Positions 49,388 to 61,170 of a DNA stretch of 64,000 nt are shown piece by piece (position 1 is the first letter of the stretch; each line of letters begins with the position of its first letter). The notes under the pieces are model-generated. The model saw only the letters and a program-made list of their open reading frames with translations. It did not search any database and was not told the DNA's origin. Both the position numbers and the translations under genes were made by a program. The stretch comes from Sinonovacula constricta (lineage: Eukaryota > Mollusca > Bivalvia > Cardiida > Solecurtidae). The stretch spans positions 56,910,202 to 56,974,201 of the forward strand of contig CM017558.1 in NCBI GenBank assembly GCA_007844125.1. Direction: 5' to 3'.

Positions 49388-49920
49388 TACTAAAAGATAT
49401 GCAGTTCTGCATAAACCGTCCTCAGATAACTGAAATACTGTTGGTGGGACGATAAACCCAGTAAACCATCGTCGGCAACCACAGTATTTTCTTCCGTTAC
49501 ACTCCATACATACCGTGGGAAATTTGACTAGCAAAATCTCGTTTTCATGAATATGCATAAGGCAGGGGAGACCAATCTTCTTCCAATGAAATCGCATGTT
49601 ACAATAAAATACTCTTCAATCTCAATGACGTCATACTGGGATTTTCTTACTAAAAATAGAAACCAACGCACATGTTTACTCATGGAGGTCGCCATTTTGA
49701 ACGGTAAACCGAACCTTAGTCATAAAACGTAATTTCATTGGCTAGTTGTCCGTGGTGGTTTCCTTATGGCACCAATGAAACTGCCTCATTAATTATTCAT
49801 GACTACGAGATTTTCTTAGCCAATTGTCCCACGGTACATGACGCAGCATAGCGGAGTAATGTAACGGGGGATAACCGACGATGCAGTAAACAAGCAAGTT
49901 CTGCATATCTCTATCACAAC
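49388..49920. mobile_element. Foldback element, about 0.53 kb
   Basis: Left arm (about 49388-49565) and right arm (about 49785-49920) are imperfect inverted repeats: AGATATGCAG, CATCGTCGG, ACCGTGGGA, AAAATCTCG and CATGAATA recur in complementary order. A second inner pair, CCAATGAAA and TTTCATTGG, also folds. No transposase. Confidence 0.65.
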
Positions 49921-50760
49921 AACACTCAAGCAGATATAAAGATATAATAGTAGTTTCACGACTGGTCGATCCCAAGATATGTGATTGTAATGTGTAATCC
50001 TATATCAGCACGTCTGATTGTTTCTCTACATGTAACACTAGCAAACAATGAAAGGCATGTCCGTTTTCTTTTTCTGAAAGCGTTCATAGATAATGTTTTT
50101 GCTCTTGCCTCTCAACAAGATGGCGACCATTTGTGCCCTCAGTACTTTAGGAAGATGCGTGTCCCCTTGGTTTAGGTATAATGTGTCTATGTGTGTATCT
50201 ACCAAAGACGTGAGCAAACGAACAAGACAATAATATTTGTTTAGAAAAAAGGTGCTTATAATCGTTTTCAGTCTATATATGTCAAAATTATTAGGTACAC
50301 ATTTCTAATTATGGTACGCAACTCTCTAAATATCTAAAAAATATTCACTTTTTAATTTTACAAGTTTTATTAGGAAAACTTTTACAACTATTCCACTTTT
50401 AAGGATAAGTGATTTAAAAGATTACAAGCGGTGGAACTAGTTCAGACCTTAATTCGGTTATTTTATACTTAAAGCTAAAAGAAGACGACACTGCTTTTTT
50501 CAAATTTATCAATAATTACATGGCGTGCTTACAATTTGTTTTCTTTTGTATGTGCTATAATGTGACTTTTAGAAATGTTTATGTTGCATAAAGTGAAAGA
50601 AATCCTGCATCAAGACTAAGATAGAAATAAAAGTCATCAGCTCAACAGGTTATAAATTACTAGGCGACGTATTTATTTAACCTTGTACTAACCTTTAATT
50701 CAATTAGATATGCAACTCGACCTTCAGATAAGGTATCTCTGTGTTAGTGTGTATCATTTT
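49921..50760. other. Sequence upstream of the reductase gene
   Basis: No exon or clear promoter seen. GTATCATTTTAG at 50751-50762 would serve as a splice acceptor for a 5' UTR intron. Confidence 0.4.
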
Positions 50761-50762
50761 AG

Positions 50763-50795
50763 ATGAATGCTGGACTAGGGAAGAATGGCATTTGA
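50763..50795 (+). promoter_or_regulatory. Short upstream ORF overlapping the reductase start
   Basis: An ATG at 50763 opens a ten-codon frame that ends at TGA 50793-50795, overlapping the main ATG at 50785 in another frame. If the transcript includes it, it could lower translation of the reductase. It is included even if the acceptor at 50762 is used. Confidence 0.4.
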
Positions 50796-51534
50796 CTTCA
50801 AGGGAAAGAAATTTCTTGTTACGGGTGCTTCTAGAGGCATTGGGCGAGACTTGACCAAAGCCATCTGCAGCGCCGGGGGTCAAGTATACGCTTTGGGCCG
50901 CCAGCAAGACCTTCTAAATAGTCTTGCAGCAGAATGTAAGAATGTCATCGGGACAATCGCCGTTGATCTCGCGGATTGGGACGCCACCCGAAGTGAGCTT
51001 GAAAAACTTGAACCCGTTTGGGGATTGGTGAATAACGCAGGCGTGTCTTTCGATTGGCAACCGTCCGTAGACATTTCCAAGGAAATCATTGAGAAAACGT
51101 TTGCCGTTAACGTCATGGCGGCCGTCAACGTCACACAGGTCATTGCAAAGAAGATGTTAGAAACAGGAAGTGGCGGTCCTATTGTCAACATCTCCAGCAT
51201 CAACGGTTTAAACCCTATGCGGGAATGTATGGCCTACAACATGTCCAAGGCTGCACTGGACATGATGACAAAACAGTTCGCGCTGGAGCTCGGACCTAGC
51301 AAAATTAGGGTGAATTCCGTGAACCCGACAGTGGCACTCACCGACATGGGTATCGAATTCTGGAGTGAACCTGTCAAGGCTGGCAAGTTGAAGGGACACA
51401 CGCCATTGGGGAGGTTCGCTGAGGTGTCAGAGGTTGTCTCACCAATCATGTACCTGCTCAGCGAGTATTCCAGCATGGTGACCGGGACTATTAATCCAGT
51501 TGAAGGCGGTTTGCTCTCAAACATCTCCGTCTAG
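50785..51534 (+). CDS. DCXR: L-xylulose reductase/carbonyl reductase-type SDR
   Basis: A 249-residue classical short-chain dehydrogenase, intact and uninterrupted. Cofactor motif TGASRGIG at residues 13-20, NNAG at 83-86, N109, and catalytic S138, Y151, K155 (YNMSK) are all present. The block LELGPSKIRVNSVNPTVALT is diagnostic of L-xylulose reductase and its close carbonyl-reductase relatives, which use NADPH to reduce xylulose and dicarbonyls. Length fits the family (about 244). Vertebrate DCXR genes have several exons, so a one-piece coding sequence suggests a retroposed or intron-poor copy, though no poly(A) tail follows. Start chosen because MAFDFKGKKFLVTGASRG matches the usual family start. 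It is the most GC-rich coding stretch here. Confidence 0.9.
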   Translation: MAFDFKGKKFLVTGASRGIGRDLTKAICSAGGQVYALGRQQDLLNSLAAECKNVIGTIAVDLADWDATRSELEKLEPVWGLVNNAGVSFDWQPSVDISKEIIEKTFAVNVMAAVNVTQVIAKKMLETGSGGPIVNISSINGLNPMRECMAYNMSKAALDMMTKQFALELGPSKIRVNSVNPTVALTDMGIEFWSEPVKAGKLKGHTPLGRFAEVSEVVSPIMYLLSEYSSMVTGTINPVEGGLLSNISV

Positions 51535-51767
51535 AAGAGTCTGAATCACTCATTTTTAAATAACAGAATCAAGGTAACCGAGCAATTAAACAACAGACAA
51601 CGGGAAAGAGATTCAAATGGATATAATGTGGTGCAAGTGATCAAAGAGTGAAGATAGTATATGACGATCAAATGTATTTCATAAAGACAATGGTTAAATA
51701 TCTCAGCGTGCTTTTGGTGGTATGCCTGTTTAGAATCGGACAATGGGAACTATATACCAAGTATAGT

Positions 51768-52265
51768 AGTCTAAAAAGACGATTCTGAACATAACTTGAC
51801 TTGTTCAACACTACCAATTGTGGAATTAATCGCTGAAATGTTCGTTTTTTCCAATTAATAAATAATTGCGATGGTAAATTTTGCTGAAATTAGAAATCGA
51901 CGTCTGCGCAGATTACCCTAGATGACGATATAACGTTATTTAAAAATTGCCACGTGGTTTGCTTAGTTTAAAAATAGCTAACTATACAGACGGGAAATAC
52001 AAATTTATCTTGTTGGGTAGGTTGTTATTCTTCACTTTTCATATAGAACATATATAAATGGCATTTCAAGCAGCTAAAATTCATGTGGTTGTTTGAGAGA
52101 AAAAAATGGGCCTAAAGGCGTTGGATACTACCTTTAAAATAGGATAATAACATTGTAACGTGTAAGTTTGGCACAATTAATAACCAACTGTTTTATACAA
52201 TTTCAAAGGAACAATTGAAATTACAAATAAAATGTCTATGTTTAATAATGGAGTTTGTTTTTGTT
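51768..52265 (+). repeat. Direct repeat of about 0.5 kb, unit 1
   Basis: Near-identical to 53171-53665, from AAAAAGACGATTC to GGAGTTTGTTTTTG. Non-coding. A smaller repeat, GGTATGCCTGTTTAGAATCG, lies just before unit 1 (51719) and just after it (52277). Confidence 0.92.
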
Positions 52266-53170
52266 TGGTTGTGGTGGTATGCCTGTTTAGAATCGGACAA
52301 TGGGTATTATATACCAAAACGTACTTCACAGTATAAAGTTGACGGTTACATGATAAAAAATAAGGATATGTTTTTCCCAATAGTTGTACATAGGCATTCA
52401 TACTCTGTTAACTATGTGCTAGTAAAGTTAAAACTTGTACGAATTAGTTCCTGGGTCAAATTATCTTAATCTTTGTGTAGTGTTTAACCACTGTACGAAG
52501 TAAAGAAACAAGTACGAACAAGTATATGAGTCGGGTGATTGCAGTCATTGTGCCGTGTTTAACCTCTCTACCTGTTTCCTAAATCGGCCATCTATCAGTT
52601 ATCAGGAGACGACGGGCATGGTTATCTGCACTTATAGATAAGTTGAGGTGCCGAAATCTGTATTATACACACGCTTGTAAGACGTTGTTAAAAGCTGTTT
52701 TTTTTGTCATCATTTCTTTTACATAACCCATTTTAAATTTTGGTTTTTATGTTGAAATGTTAACTATCTGATACTCGTATGCTATACTTATTAGTCATGA
52801 CATATGCACATACATGCACTGCAATGCGTTGACACGATTAGCAGGAAAAAACAGAAAGGAACAGACACCTATGTTTTGTCGCGTACATAAAGTATATTTT
52901 CAGTTTACGAAACAAAACCTCAAGTGCACATACGTAATGTTCGTGAAACTTGACAGAAATAAATCTTATTTAGGAATGCTTATAACTTTCTCTGGAGGTT
53001 CCCGTTTTGAATTATGTCTCTGACCGCCACTATCCCATTCTCGGTTTATATTTGCTAATTTTAAAGGTAGTTTCCGACAGTTTGTCTAAATCAAATGCAT
53101 GAAACAAAACATAAACCCTGTTTTGGTAAATGTGAACTTGATGTCTGCAAGCTGCTTACAATATTATGTT
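52266..53170. other. Spacer between the two 0.5-kb repeats
   Basis: Open stretches at 52215-52469 and 52814-53023 show no recognisable domain. Confidence 0.5.
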
Positions 53171-53665
53171 AGTCAAAAAGACGATTCGGAACATTACCTG
53201 ACTTGTTCAACACTTCAATTTGTGGAATAAATCGCTGAAATGTTCTTTTTCCCAATTTATAAATAATTGCGATTGTGAATTCTGCTCAAATTAGAAATCG
53301 ACGTCAGCGCAGATTACCCTGATGACGAAATAACGTTATTTAAAAAATTGCCATGTGGTTTGCTTAGTTTAAAAATAGCTTACTATACAGACGGGAAATA
53401 CAAATTTATATTGTCGGGTAGGTTGTTATTCTTCACTTTTCATATAGAACATATATAAACAGCATTTCAGGCAACTAAAATTCATTTGGTTGTTTGAGAG
53501 AAAAAAATGGTCTAAAGGCGTTGGATACTACCTTTAAAATATGATAGTAACCTTGTAACGTGTAAGTTTGGCACAATTAATAACCAATTGCTTTATACAA
53601 TTTCAAGGAAACAATTAAAATTACTGATAAAATGTTTATTTTTAATAATGAAGTTTGTTTTTGAT
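53171..53665 (+). repeat. Direct repeat of about 0.5 kb, unit 2
   Basis: Second copy of 51768-52265, same orientation, offset about 1.40 kb, with a few percent substitutions and small gaps. Confidence 0.92.
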
Positions 53666-54440
53666 ATATCAGTAACTGGTCTGTTTTAAAATAAAAGAGT
53701 CCATTTTATATTTTTGTAAATTTTTGAAGATACAAATATAGATATTTACAAATGTACGTAGTGCACTTTAAATCTTATTATTACACTTATAAACCGACTA
53801 GTCGTTATTTTTCTTATGTGCACGTGACCGTTTTCGGTAGAAATCTCATCATTCCTGTTTCAAACTATGGTCAATACATTTCGCCACTGATAAGCAATGA
53901 CAGCTGTTGAGTAATCGTCTGAGGCAATGGTCTAATGGTAATCAAATTTCCTGGAAAAAAACAGGCGGTCTTTTGTATGCCAAATATTTTTATCAACAAA
54001 TTTAATTATTTATTGATTTAATAAACACAGATATTCAAAATTATATGATAGTATGTTTTAACGTAAATAATGCGATTTTTTTCAGGTCGAAGTTTGCTTA
54101 TTCAATAGCATTTCCATAGTCAATATTGCAAATCTATATAGTATTTAGTGCTATTTAACAATTTCTTCGTTGAAACTCAAGAAACGCCATGTTCCGACAG
54201 ACACGACTAAAATACAAAATGCCCCGCATGTAAAGTGTGCCATTGTACAAATAAGATGTATATTTCAAATTGAGCCACTTTTTGGTTTGGTATAAAATGA
54301 ACGTTTTTTCAAGACTCGAACCAGCAACTGGAGACGATTATCTTATTTACAAAGCCAACGTTCTACTGATTTGACTTCTGAACAATGCGACGTATACATG
54401 TTGCAGGTTTGTTCGTATAAAATCTATAGTAGTCCGGCAG
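53666..54440. other. Intergenic, mostly unrecognised
   Basis: Contains only the tRNA-like remnant at 54310-54378. Confidence 0.5.
54310..54378 (-). repeat. tRNA-like SINE head remnant
   Basis: Minus strand AAATCAGTAGAACGTTGG (A-box region) and CTGGTTCGAGTC (B-box) at tRNA spacing. Confidence 0.5.
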
Positions 54441-54458
54441 CTATGTATGTCTACCACG

Positions 54459-54505
54459 CACCCTCCGCCCAAAACCCCCAAGTCCAAGCCCCCGCCCCCT
54501 AGACT
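54459..54505 (-). other. G-rich minus-strand block
   Basis: On the minus strand five runs of three to five G within 47 bp, a potential quadruplex. Confidence 0.5.
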
Positions 54506-54858
54506 TTTTTTTACTTTTTTTCGTGGGTATCAAAATGTTCCTTAAGGTGTCTAGAAATCTCCAATGTACTAAAATTAAACTCATTTGGGCTTTACGAAAA
54601 CTAATGGGTTTCAAGGCAACCGTCACGAAACAGTAACCTTATCTAGTATACATTCTTTAATGCTTATTTCCATTTTTGTTATTAGGGTTACAAATGTCGA
54701 CATTTACTTCATAATTACCTCAATTTTCACGGCAACCACCACCAGAATAACCAGTATAAGCGCCCTAACACCATCCTCCTCCTCCTCCTCCTCATCATCA
54801 TCATCAGTACTTTCATTGTTATGAGGATCAAAATCACCATGATAGGAATGAAACCACC

Positions 54859-57310
54859 ATGGACGACCGAACTTCCACAAGAGGTAGGGACATAAAAACG
54901 TGTTTAAAGTCACTTGAAAAGATGGAAAAGACAGTGAAGTCCATATCAGTAAAGCTTTCAGACTTAGAAATCAGGGTCAGTGACATCGATAAACGCGTTA
55001 CCCATACTGAAAACGCTGCCACATTCATCGAAGAGCACAACACGCTTCTTTTTCCGTCAAAACAGCAAGTAAAATCACTAAAAGGCTCGTGTTCCTCCTT
55101 CGAAAATCAGTTTAAATCATTGAATGGTGAGAAAACTAAAACACAATATAAACTCTCCTAGATATAGAGATGCTCTCAAAGAAAGATAGCCTTGGTTTCT
55201 ACGGCGTACCGGAAGCTGCGTCTGGCGTAAAAGAGGACTGTAAGAAAACCATTATGAGTATTATTTGGACCACGCTCGAACTTGGTGAGTCGATGCTCAT
55301 TGACAATGGTCGTAGGAATCGGCGCTCAGCTTCCTAAGTGGATCAGGGAGGTCCGGAAGCCGCTCCATGAATTCAAGAAGAACGCCAAAAGCCAAGGGAA
55401 GTCGACCTAAATCGTCCGGCAAGACCTGTACATCAACGGACGCTTTTACAAATCCGGAAATCAGGAGCGTATGTATGCCCAGTACGGGCGCCACGAGCAG
55501 CCCCTCAACGTAACGTCATGGGACGTTAATGGACTAAAACGGAAGTTAGGGGATGAAGACTTTATCAACTGTTTCAAGTCGTATGATATTGTGTTTCTAA
55601 GTGAAACCTATTTTTCGAACAATATAAACTTAAATTTGGATATCAGTGATTTTAAAAGTGAACATTTATTTGGCAAAAAGACTAAAGTTAAAAAGTCAGG
55701 ACGATGTAGTCGAGGTATTTCACTTTATTATAAGACTTATTTATAACTGATGATATAAATTGTAGAACTTCTGATGAGAATGACTTTATTTTGTATGATA
55801 AAAACTTAGATGAAAATCAACCATTTATCTACAATCCAGATAATATTTTCGTCGCAGTAGTAAAGATAAGATTATTGGTACAAATAGACATTAGATATTT
55901 GTTACAATTATGTCATGTGACGGGTTTGCTTATAGCCAATGGTAGGCTTGGCAAAGATACTCTAGGATAGGTAAATAAGACAAGGTCCTATCAAAATTGC
56001 CACAGATATTTAAATTTTATCAACCAGTAGACAAAGGCAAACAAGGTAAATGTAAATGTAACAAAAACACAGAGACGAGACATAACACACATAAAGAAAA
56101 AAACATCAGTTACCGTCTTGGAACGGTCAATCGGCAAAATGGCCGACTAGGGTGCTTAAACCTGGTTTGTGGAACGCTCCAACCTCGCACTTCCTGAAGA
56201 TTTTTCTAGCAAACAAACAGTGTAAATAACAATATCCCGTCAAAGTGAAACAACTAACAGTAAGCACCTGCATCGGGAGTTAAAACAGATACAATGAACT
56301 TATATACATACATAATAACTAGTAATAAAATGAACTATAAACTAGGAGAATTTACATTTTGCAATAGCAGAGGCGCTAGTGTAGTTAATTATCTCTTACT
56401 GAAAAATGACACATTCGATTTGGTTGAATATTTTACAATTGATAATGTAACTAATTTTCTGACCATGCTTGTTTAGTATTTTCAATGAAAACACGTAAAA
56501 GATATGACTCAGAAAGCATACAGACAAACTCACAAAACGACGAAACTTGCATTATTCTTTATTCAGAAAAGGTTACATTATTTCAAGACCAATTAAAAAC
56601 AGTATTCATTTATTGGATCATTTGACAGTTAAAGTAAATAATGGCCAAGTAGAGGACCTTGTGCAATACTTTTCACAAATATTAACATCTGCAACCACGG
56701 TTGTTTTTGGTAAAATCAAAAGAAATTGTTAAATTCAAAAACAAATTAACGAATAAAGCATGGTTTAAGAAGAATGTCTCTTCATGAAAAAGGAGTTAAG
56801 TTACAGAGAAATATTTATAATCGCAATAAAACTGGTGCAAATAATAATGCCATTGTAAGGCACAAAATATAACAAAACTAAAAAAAGGCTAAATTTAAAT
56901 ATAGATATACAGAAGAACATAAATTAAGTGAATAAGCAAAATCAAACCCACGAAAATTTTGGAAAATATTAAAAATAAAAATAAAAAGAAAGAAAATAAA
57001 TCTGACAATTTGAAAGCTGATTTTTTACAATCATTTCAAAAATGTATACGACAAAAGTAACTGTAATGATAGTGAAAATATACATTTGAACGAGGACAAG
57101 GCAAATAATGATAAATTATTAGACTCAGAACAAACTGATGATGAAATAAGAAAAGCAATACTCAAAATAATAATAAGAGCCCTGGATTCGATCAATTTAC
57201 TGCTGAGATTTCCAAATGTTCGATGGATATTATACTTCCTTTCTAAAAAAATTGACTATGTAACACAGTGTGGTGTGAGGCATGTTTTATTTGCTGACAC
57301 TTTAACTTAG
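54859..57310 (+). mobile_element. L1-like LINE relic (ORF1, endonuclease, start of RT)
   Basis: 54859-55161 encodes a heptad-rich segment (SLEKMEKTVKSISVKLSDLE), as in LINE ORF1 coiled coils. Broken frames continue with LGFYGVPEAASG and WIREVRKPLHEF and KIVRQDLYINGRFY, the ORF1 C-terminal region. 55471-55746 carries endonuclease motifs SWDVNGLKRKL and DIVFLSETYF. Near 57.1 kb DDEIRKAILK marks the region before the RT. Stops and frameshifts are frequent; a dispersed repeat lies at 55973-56215. Confidence 0.75.
55973..56215 (-). repeat. Dispersed repeat family copy within the LINE relic
   Basis: Inverted relative to 32415-32660 and matching 36062-36245. Shared blocks include GGTAAATAAG, GAGACGAGACATAACACAC and the complement of GGAAGTGCGAGGTT. 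Confidence 0.75.
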
Positions 57311-57800
57311 ATTATTTAATCAAAACTGATTTTACATTGGAGTATTTTATATGGATGTGTGCAGGAAAGTACCTTCTATATGTCTATAAACTTTTTTTTG
57401 AAAAAGATACATAAATGAAAGTGATATTTTAGAAATACAGAAAACAAAAGATAACAAAAGACTGATTTTCTTTAAAATATACTTGATTCACACTTCATTG
57501 GTTACACTGGTATAGTAAATACCTAGAGGACTAGCAACTTGGGACCATCTCACCTGAACAGATTACCTGAACAGATTACCGTTATCCATCAAGTACAATC
57601 ATGGTGAATGCATTACATATTATTATTTTAACCATAGTTCTGACTACATACAAGTCAGTTATAGACACTAAAGTGTTTACTCACAACAACAAGCATTCTC
57701 GAGGTGAACAAGCGCCAACCGAAATCTTATCTGTACAATACAAAAAAAATGTTGTGCACAGAACAACCTTACATTGAACAAGTCAGTGTAAACCTACTCT
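57311..57800. other. Sequence between two LINEs
   Basis: May include the 5' UTR of the next LINE; the exact 5' end could not be placed. A small duplication, ACCTGAACAGATT, occurs twice near 57560. Confidence 0.4.
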
Positions 57801-58241
57801 GTGCGCCAGACTTATGCTTATCAACTGCTACAACTATGTACAACCACTGTACAAGATTTAAAAAAAAGCCTTCGCCACATGAACTCATATAAAATGTTCA
57901 AGATGTCCTTTCTTTTACTGTGCGGTGATATTACCATGAACCCAGGACCTGTAAAGAATCCTTGTGCTGTATGTGCCAAACCTATTGCTCGAACACATCG
58001 TTTTGTAGTCTGTCACAACTGTGCTCAACGGACGCGCATTAAGTGTGCAAATATACCTGCAACTACGTACAGCCAACATTATCACCTCTTGGATCGAAAA
58101 TGGTTATGTAGCGAGTCTTGCTCTTTTTATTCCGAACTCTCACCTATACCTACATTAAATAACAACGAAACAGAACAAACATCAACTTGTGAAAAATTAT
58201 CTGTGACCCCCCTACCGATTCAACATGCTCGACGTCGATAA
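57801..58241 (+). pseudogene. LINE N-terminal region: 2A-like motif and PHD-like finger
   Basis: Residues 42-50 of this frame read GDITMNPGP (57924-57950), preceded by the hydrophobic MSFLLLC. This fits the end of 2A-like translational-recoding peptides (D-[VI]-x-x-N-P-G-P), though the usual glutamate before x-N-P-G-P is threonine. Then CAVCAKPIARTHRFVVCHNC and later WLCSESC form a PHD-type cysteine array in which the usual histidine is replaced (RIKC). 2A-like leaders are known from CR1-type elements of other invertebrates. Confidence 0.75.
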
Positions 58242-58378
58242 TAAACATAAATGACAGTTTCGTCCCCCCAACTGATGAAGAAGAAGACTGGAAGGACTCT
58301 TCAAATGTAATAAATGATTCTCATCACATCGCAATTAACTCACAACCAGAGTGTCTTGACATTATTACGGAAGTAAAA

Positions 58379-59260
58379 ATGCTTAGAAACAAGGATCGTA
58401 AACGACCTCTTATAGGTCATATAAACATCAATAGCATAAGATACAAATTTCAAGAGATCAGAGACTTATTTGACCGCAACTTAGTAGACTTATTTTGTAT
58501 ATCTGAAACGAAAACTGACGATACCTTCAGCGTTAACCTATTTAGTGTAGATGGATATAAACTTTACCGAAATGATCGGGATGCACGCAGTGGTGGTATT
58601 ATGGTATTCACCCGTGCTGATTTACCTATTAAAAGACGTATTGACCTAAAGAGTGAACAACTAGAATCAATATGTTTAGAACTTGAGATGCAGAAAAGAA
58701 AATGTGGTATTCTGTTTGTATACCGATCACCCTAACTTTTGAATCTAATATAACAATATGTGTAGACAGTTTTGACAACCTGTTGACCATTGGTGATATG
58801 AATTATGATCTGTTTAAACAAGAAAAATCTTAAACCATTGTAAACATTATGGATTCATTCGATTTATTCAATTTAGTGAAGAAACCAACTTGCCATAAAA
58901 CATTGAAAATCCTACTCTTATAGATGTTATTCTCACTAATTCTCTAAACTTGCTTTGTAACACGTCAGTATTCAATTGCAGTATTAGCGACTGTCATAGT
59001 ATTATCTTTACATCTATTCAAGAACAAGTGAACAGTATCTCACGACAGAAAGTAGCATTTTGGAGTTACAAATTTTTTAACGAAAACCAATTTAACCTTG
59101 ACCTACAAAATGTCTCCTTTGATGTAGCATTTGTATTTGATGACATTGATGATACATATTGGGCCTACGAGAAACTGTTCATAGAAATACTGGATGAACA
59201 TGCACCTGTTAAACAGAAGTACCCACGAAAAAAACCCACCACCATATATGAACTCTGAAT
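58379..59260 (+). pseudogene. LINE endonuclease domain
   Basis: Motifs GHININSIRYKFQEI, CISETKTDDTF, RNDRDARSGGIMVF and VYRSP, then in shifted frames TIGDMNYDLF, IDVILTNS and SDCHSIIF. These are the AP-type endonuclease blocks; the order is complete, but two frame changes break it. Confidence 0.85.
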
Positions 59261-60361
59261 ATCGTAAAATCATTTACAAAACTAGAATGGCTCACTATAC
59301 ATATCTGAAACATAAAACCAGTCGAAATTGGGATGAATATAAAAAATTAAGAAACCTTAAAACAAAAGTAAAACGTGATTCGATTAAAACATACTTTTTC
59401 GAACGTTGTGGTGGCGGGCCAAAATCCAAGGATTTCTGGCCTACTATCAAACCGTTCCTTTCAAAACAGTCAGTCTCTCGTGGCTCTCGAGAAATCATTA
59501 TTAAAGAAAATGAAAACTTGATATCAAATCAATCAGAAGTATGCGAAAAACTAAACGATTTCTATGTTAATATTGACAAAAATATAGGCATCGATGCTCA
59601 GGAAAATATTTCACAAACTCACCCTAGTGTATCTAAAATAATTGAAACCCAAAATACAAACAACCAGTTCCATTTCCAACCTGTTACCCAAACAGAAATA
59701 TCTAAGTCCCTTAAGTCATTAAACCCTAAAAAGGCCACTGGTGTCGATAATATCCCGCCAAAAATTCTAATTTGCTCTGCTCAATCTATTAGTGTACCAC
59801 TATCACGCATTGTTAATAAAATGATTGAAACAAATATCTTTCCTGACGATCTTAAAACGGCCCAAGTTACCCCATTATATAAGAAAGATGACCCATTTGA
59901 AATGAAAAATTATAGACCTGTAAGCATCCTTTCATCGACGTCAAAAGTTTTTGAAAAAGTTATAAATGATCACCTCTGTACATATTTTGATATCTTTCAT
60001 AACTTTTTAGCTGCATTCCGTCCGAAATATGGTTGTCAGACAACACTTTTGCGAATAATAGAAGATTGGTAAATGGCACTAGACAGCAATGAACATGTGG
60101 GTGCCATACTTATGGATTTGTCAAAGGCGTTTCATTGCCTCCCACATAACATCATCGCTCTTAAACTCAAAAGCATATGGCATATCAGACAACTTTGTTT
60201 CACTTGTACATAATTATTTAACTAACAGAAAACAAAGAGTAAAAATAGGTAAAGTACACAGCCAATGGACTGAAACTATGAAAGGCGTCCCACAGGGATC
60301 TATTTTAGGACCTCTTATCTTTAACATTTTTATAAACGATATTTTTTACCCTTTCTTTTAA
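59194..60361 (+). pseudogene. LINE reverse-transcriptase domain, broken
   Basis: 292 open codons with KSLNPKKATGVDNIPPKIL, TPLYKKDDPFEMKNYRPVS and AFRPKYGC, then a TAA. The next frame has LMDLSKAFHCLPHNII and GVPQGSILGPLIFNIFINDI. The second Asp of motif A is His, and the Y/FADD catalytic motif expected about 15 residues later is missing. Confidence 0.88.
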
Positions 60362-60582
60362 CCATCCTGATATTTGTGTTTTAAAATCCACCCTAGAACA
60401 AGAAAGCAAAACTCTCATTAATTGGTTTAAAATGAATCAAATGCAAGCCAATACAGATAAGTTTCAGTCCATAGCTGTCGGTAAGAAAACCCATGATCAA
60501 CTGAAATGTTTCAACATAGATGATGTAAATATTGCATGTGAAGATCAGGTTAAACTCTTAGGTGTAGATTTAGACTTTTTTA

Positions 60583-61170
60583 TTGAATTTTGATGCACAT
60601 ATTACCCGGTTATGCAAAAAAGCTGCTGGTCAGTTAAATGTACTTTTAAGAATTAGCAAATTTTTATCTGTGGAATGTAAACTGTTGGTATATAAATCTT
60701 TTATCAGGTCAAACTTTAGCTTTTGTCCTATTATATGGCATTTTTGTATTAAACAGAATACTGAAAAGTTAGAGAAACAACACCGTGCACTTAGAATTGT
60801 TTTTAATGATTTTAATTCAACCTACGAAGATTTACTAGAAAAAGTTAACATGCCCACATTGCATCTTGCTAGACTTAGAACCATAGCAAAAGAAACATAT
60901 AAATGCCTTTACCGTTTGTCTCCCCCTTATCTACACGATCTTGATGAATTCAAACAATCATCTTATACTCTTAGAAACAGTAATACAATTTTAGTCCCAA
61001 AAGTCCGAACAACAACATATGGTAAGAAATCGTTCAGGTTTGAGGCAGCCCGGGTCTGGAACAATCTACCAAATCATGTAAGAACATGTGATAACTACAA
61101 GGAGTTTACCAGAATGATCCGGACCTGGACTGGTCAGACCTGTACATGTGTCGTGTGTAAATGTATATAA
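60583..61170 (+). pseudogene. LINE C-terminal domain
   Basis: 195 open codons including KKAAGQLNVLLRISKFL, FCPIIWHFC, FEAARVWNNLPNHVR and a final GQTCTCVVCKCI, the typical CR1-type C-terminus with a Cys-rich tail. Confidence 0.88.

Noticed and set aside
51208..51524. Minus-strand ORFs under the reductase gene
   Set aside because: Antisense shadows of a clearly coding plus-strand gene.
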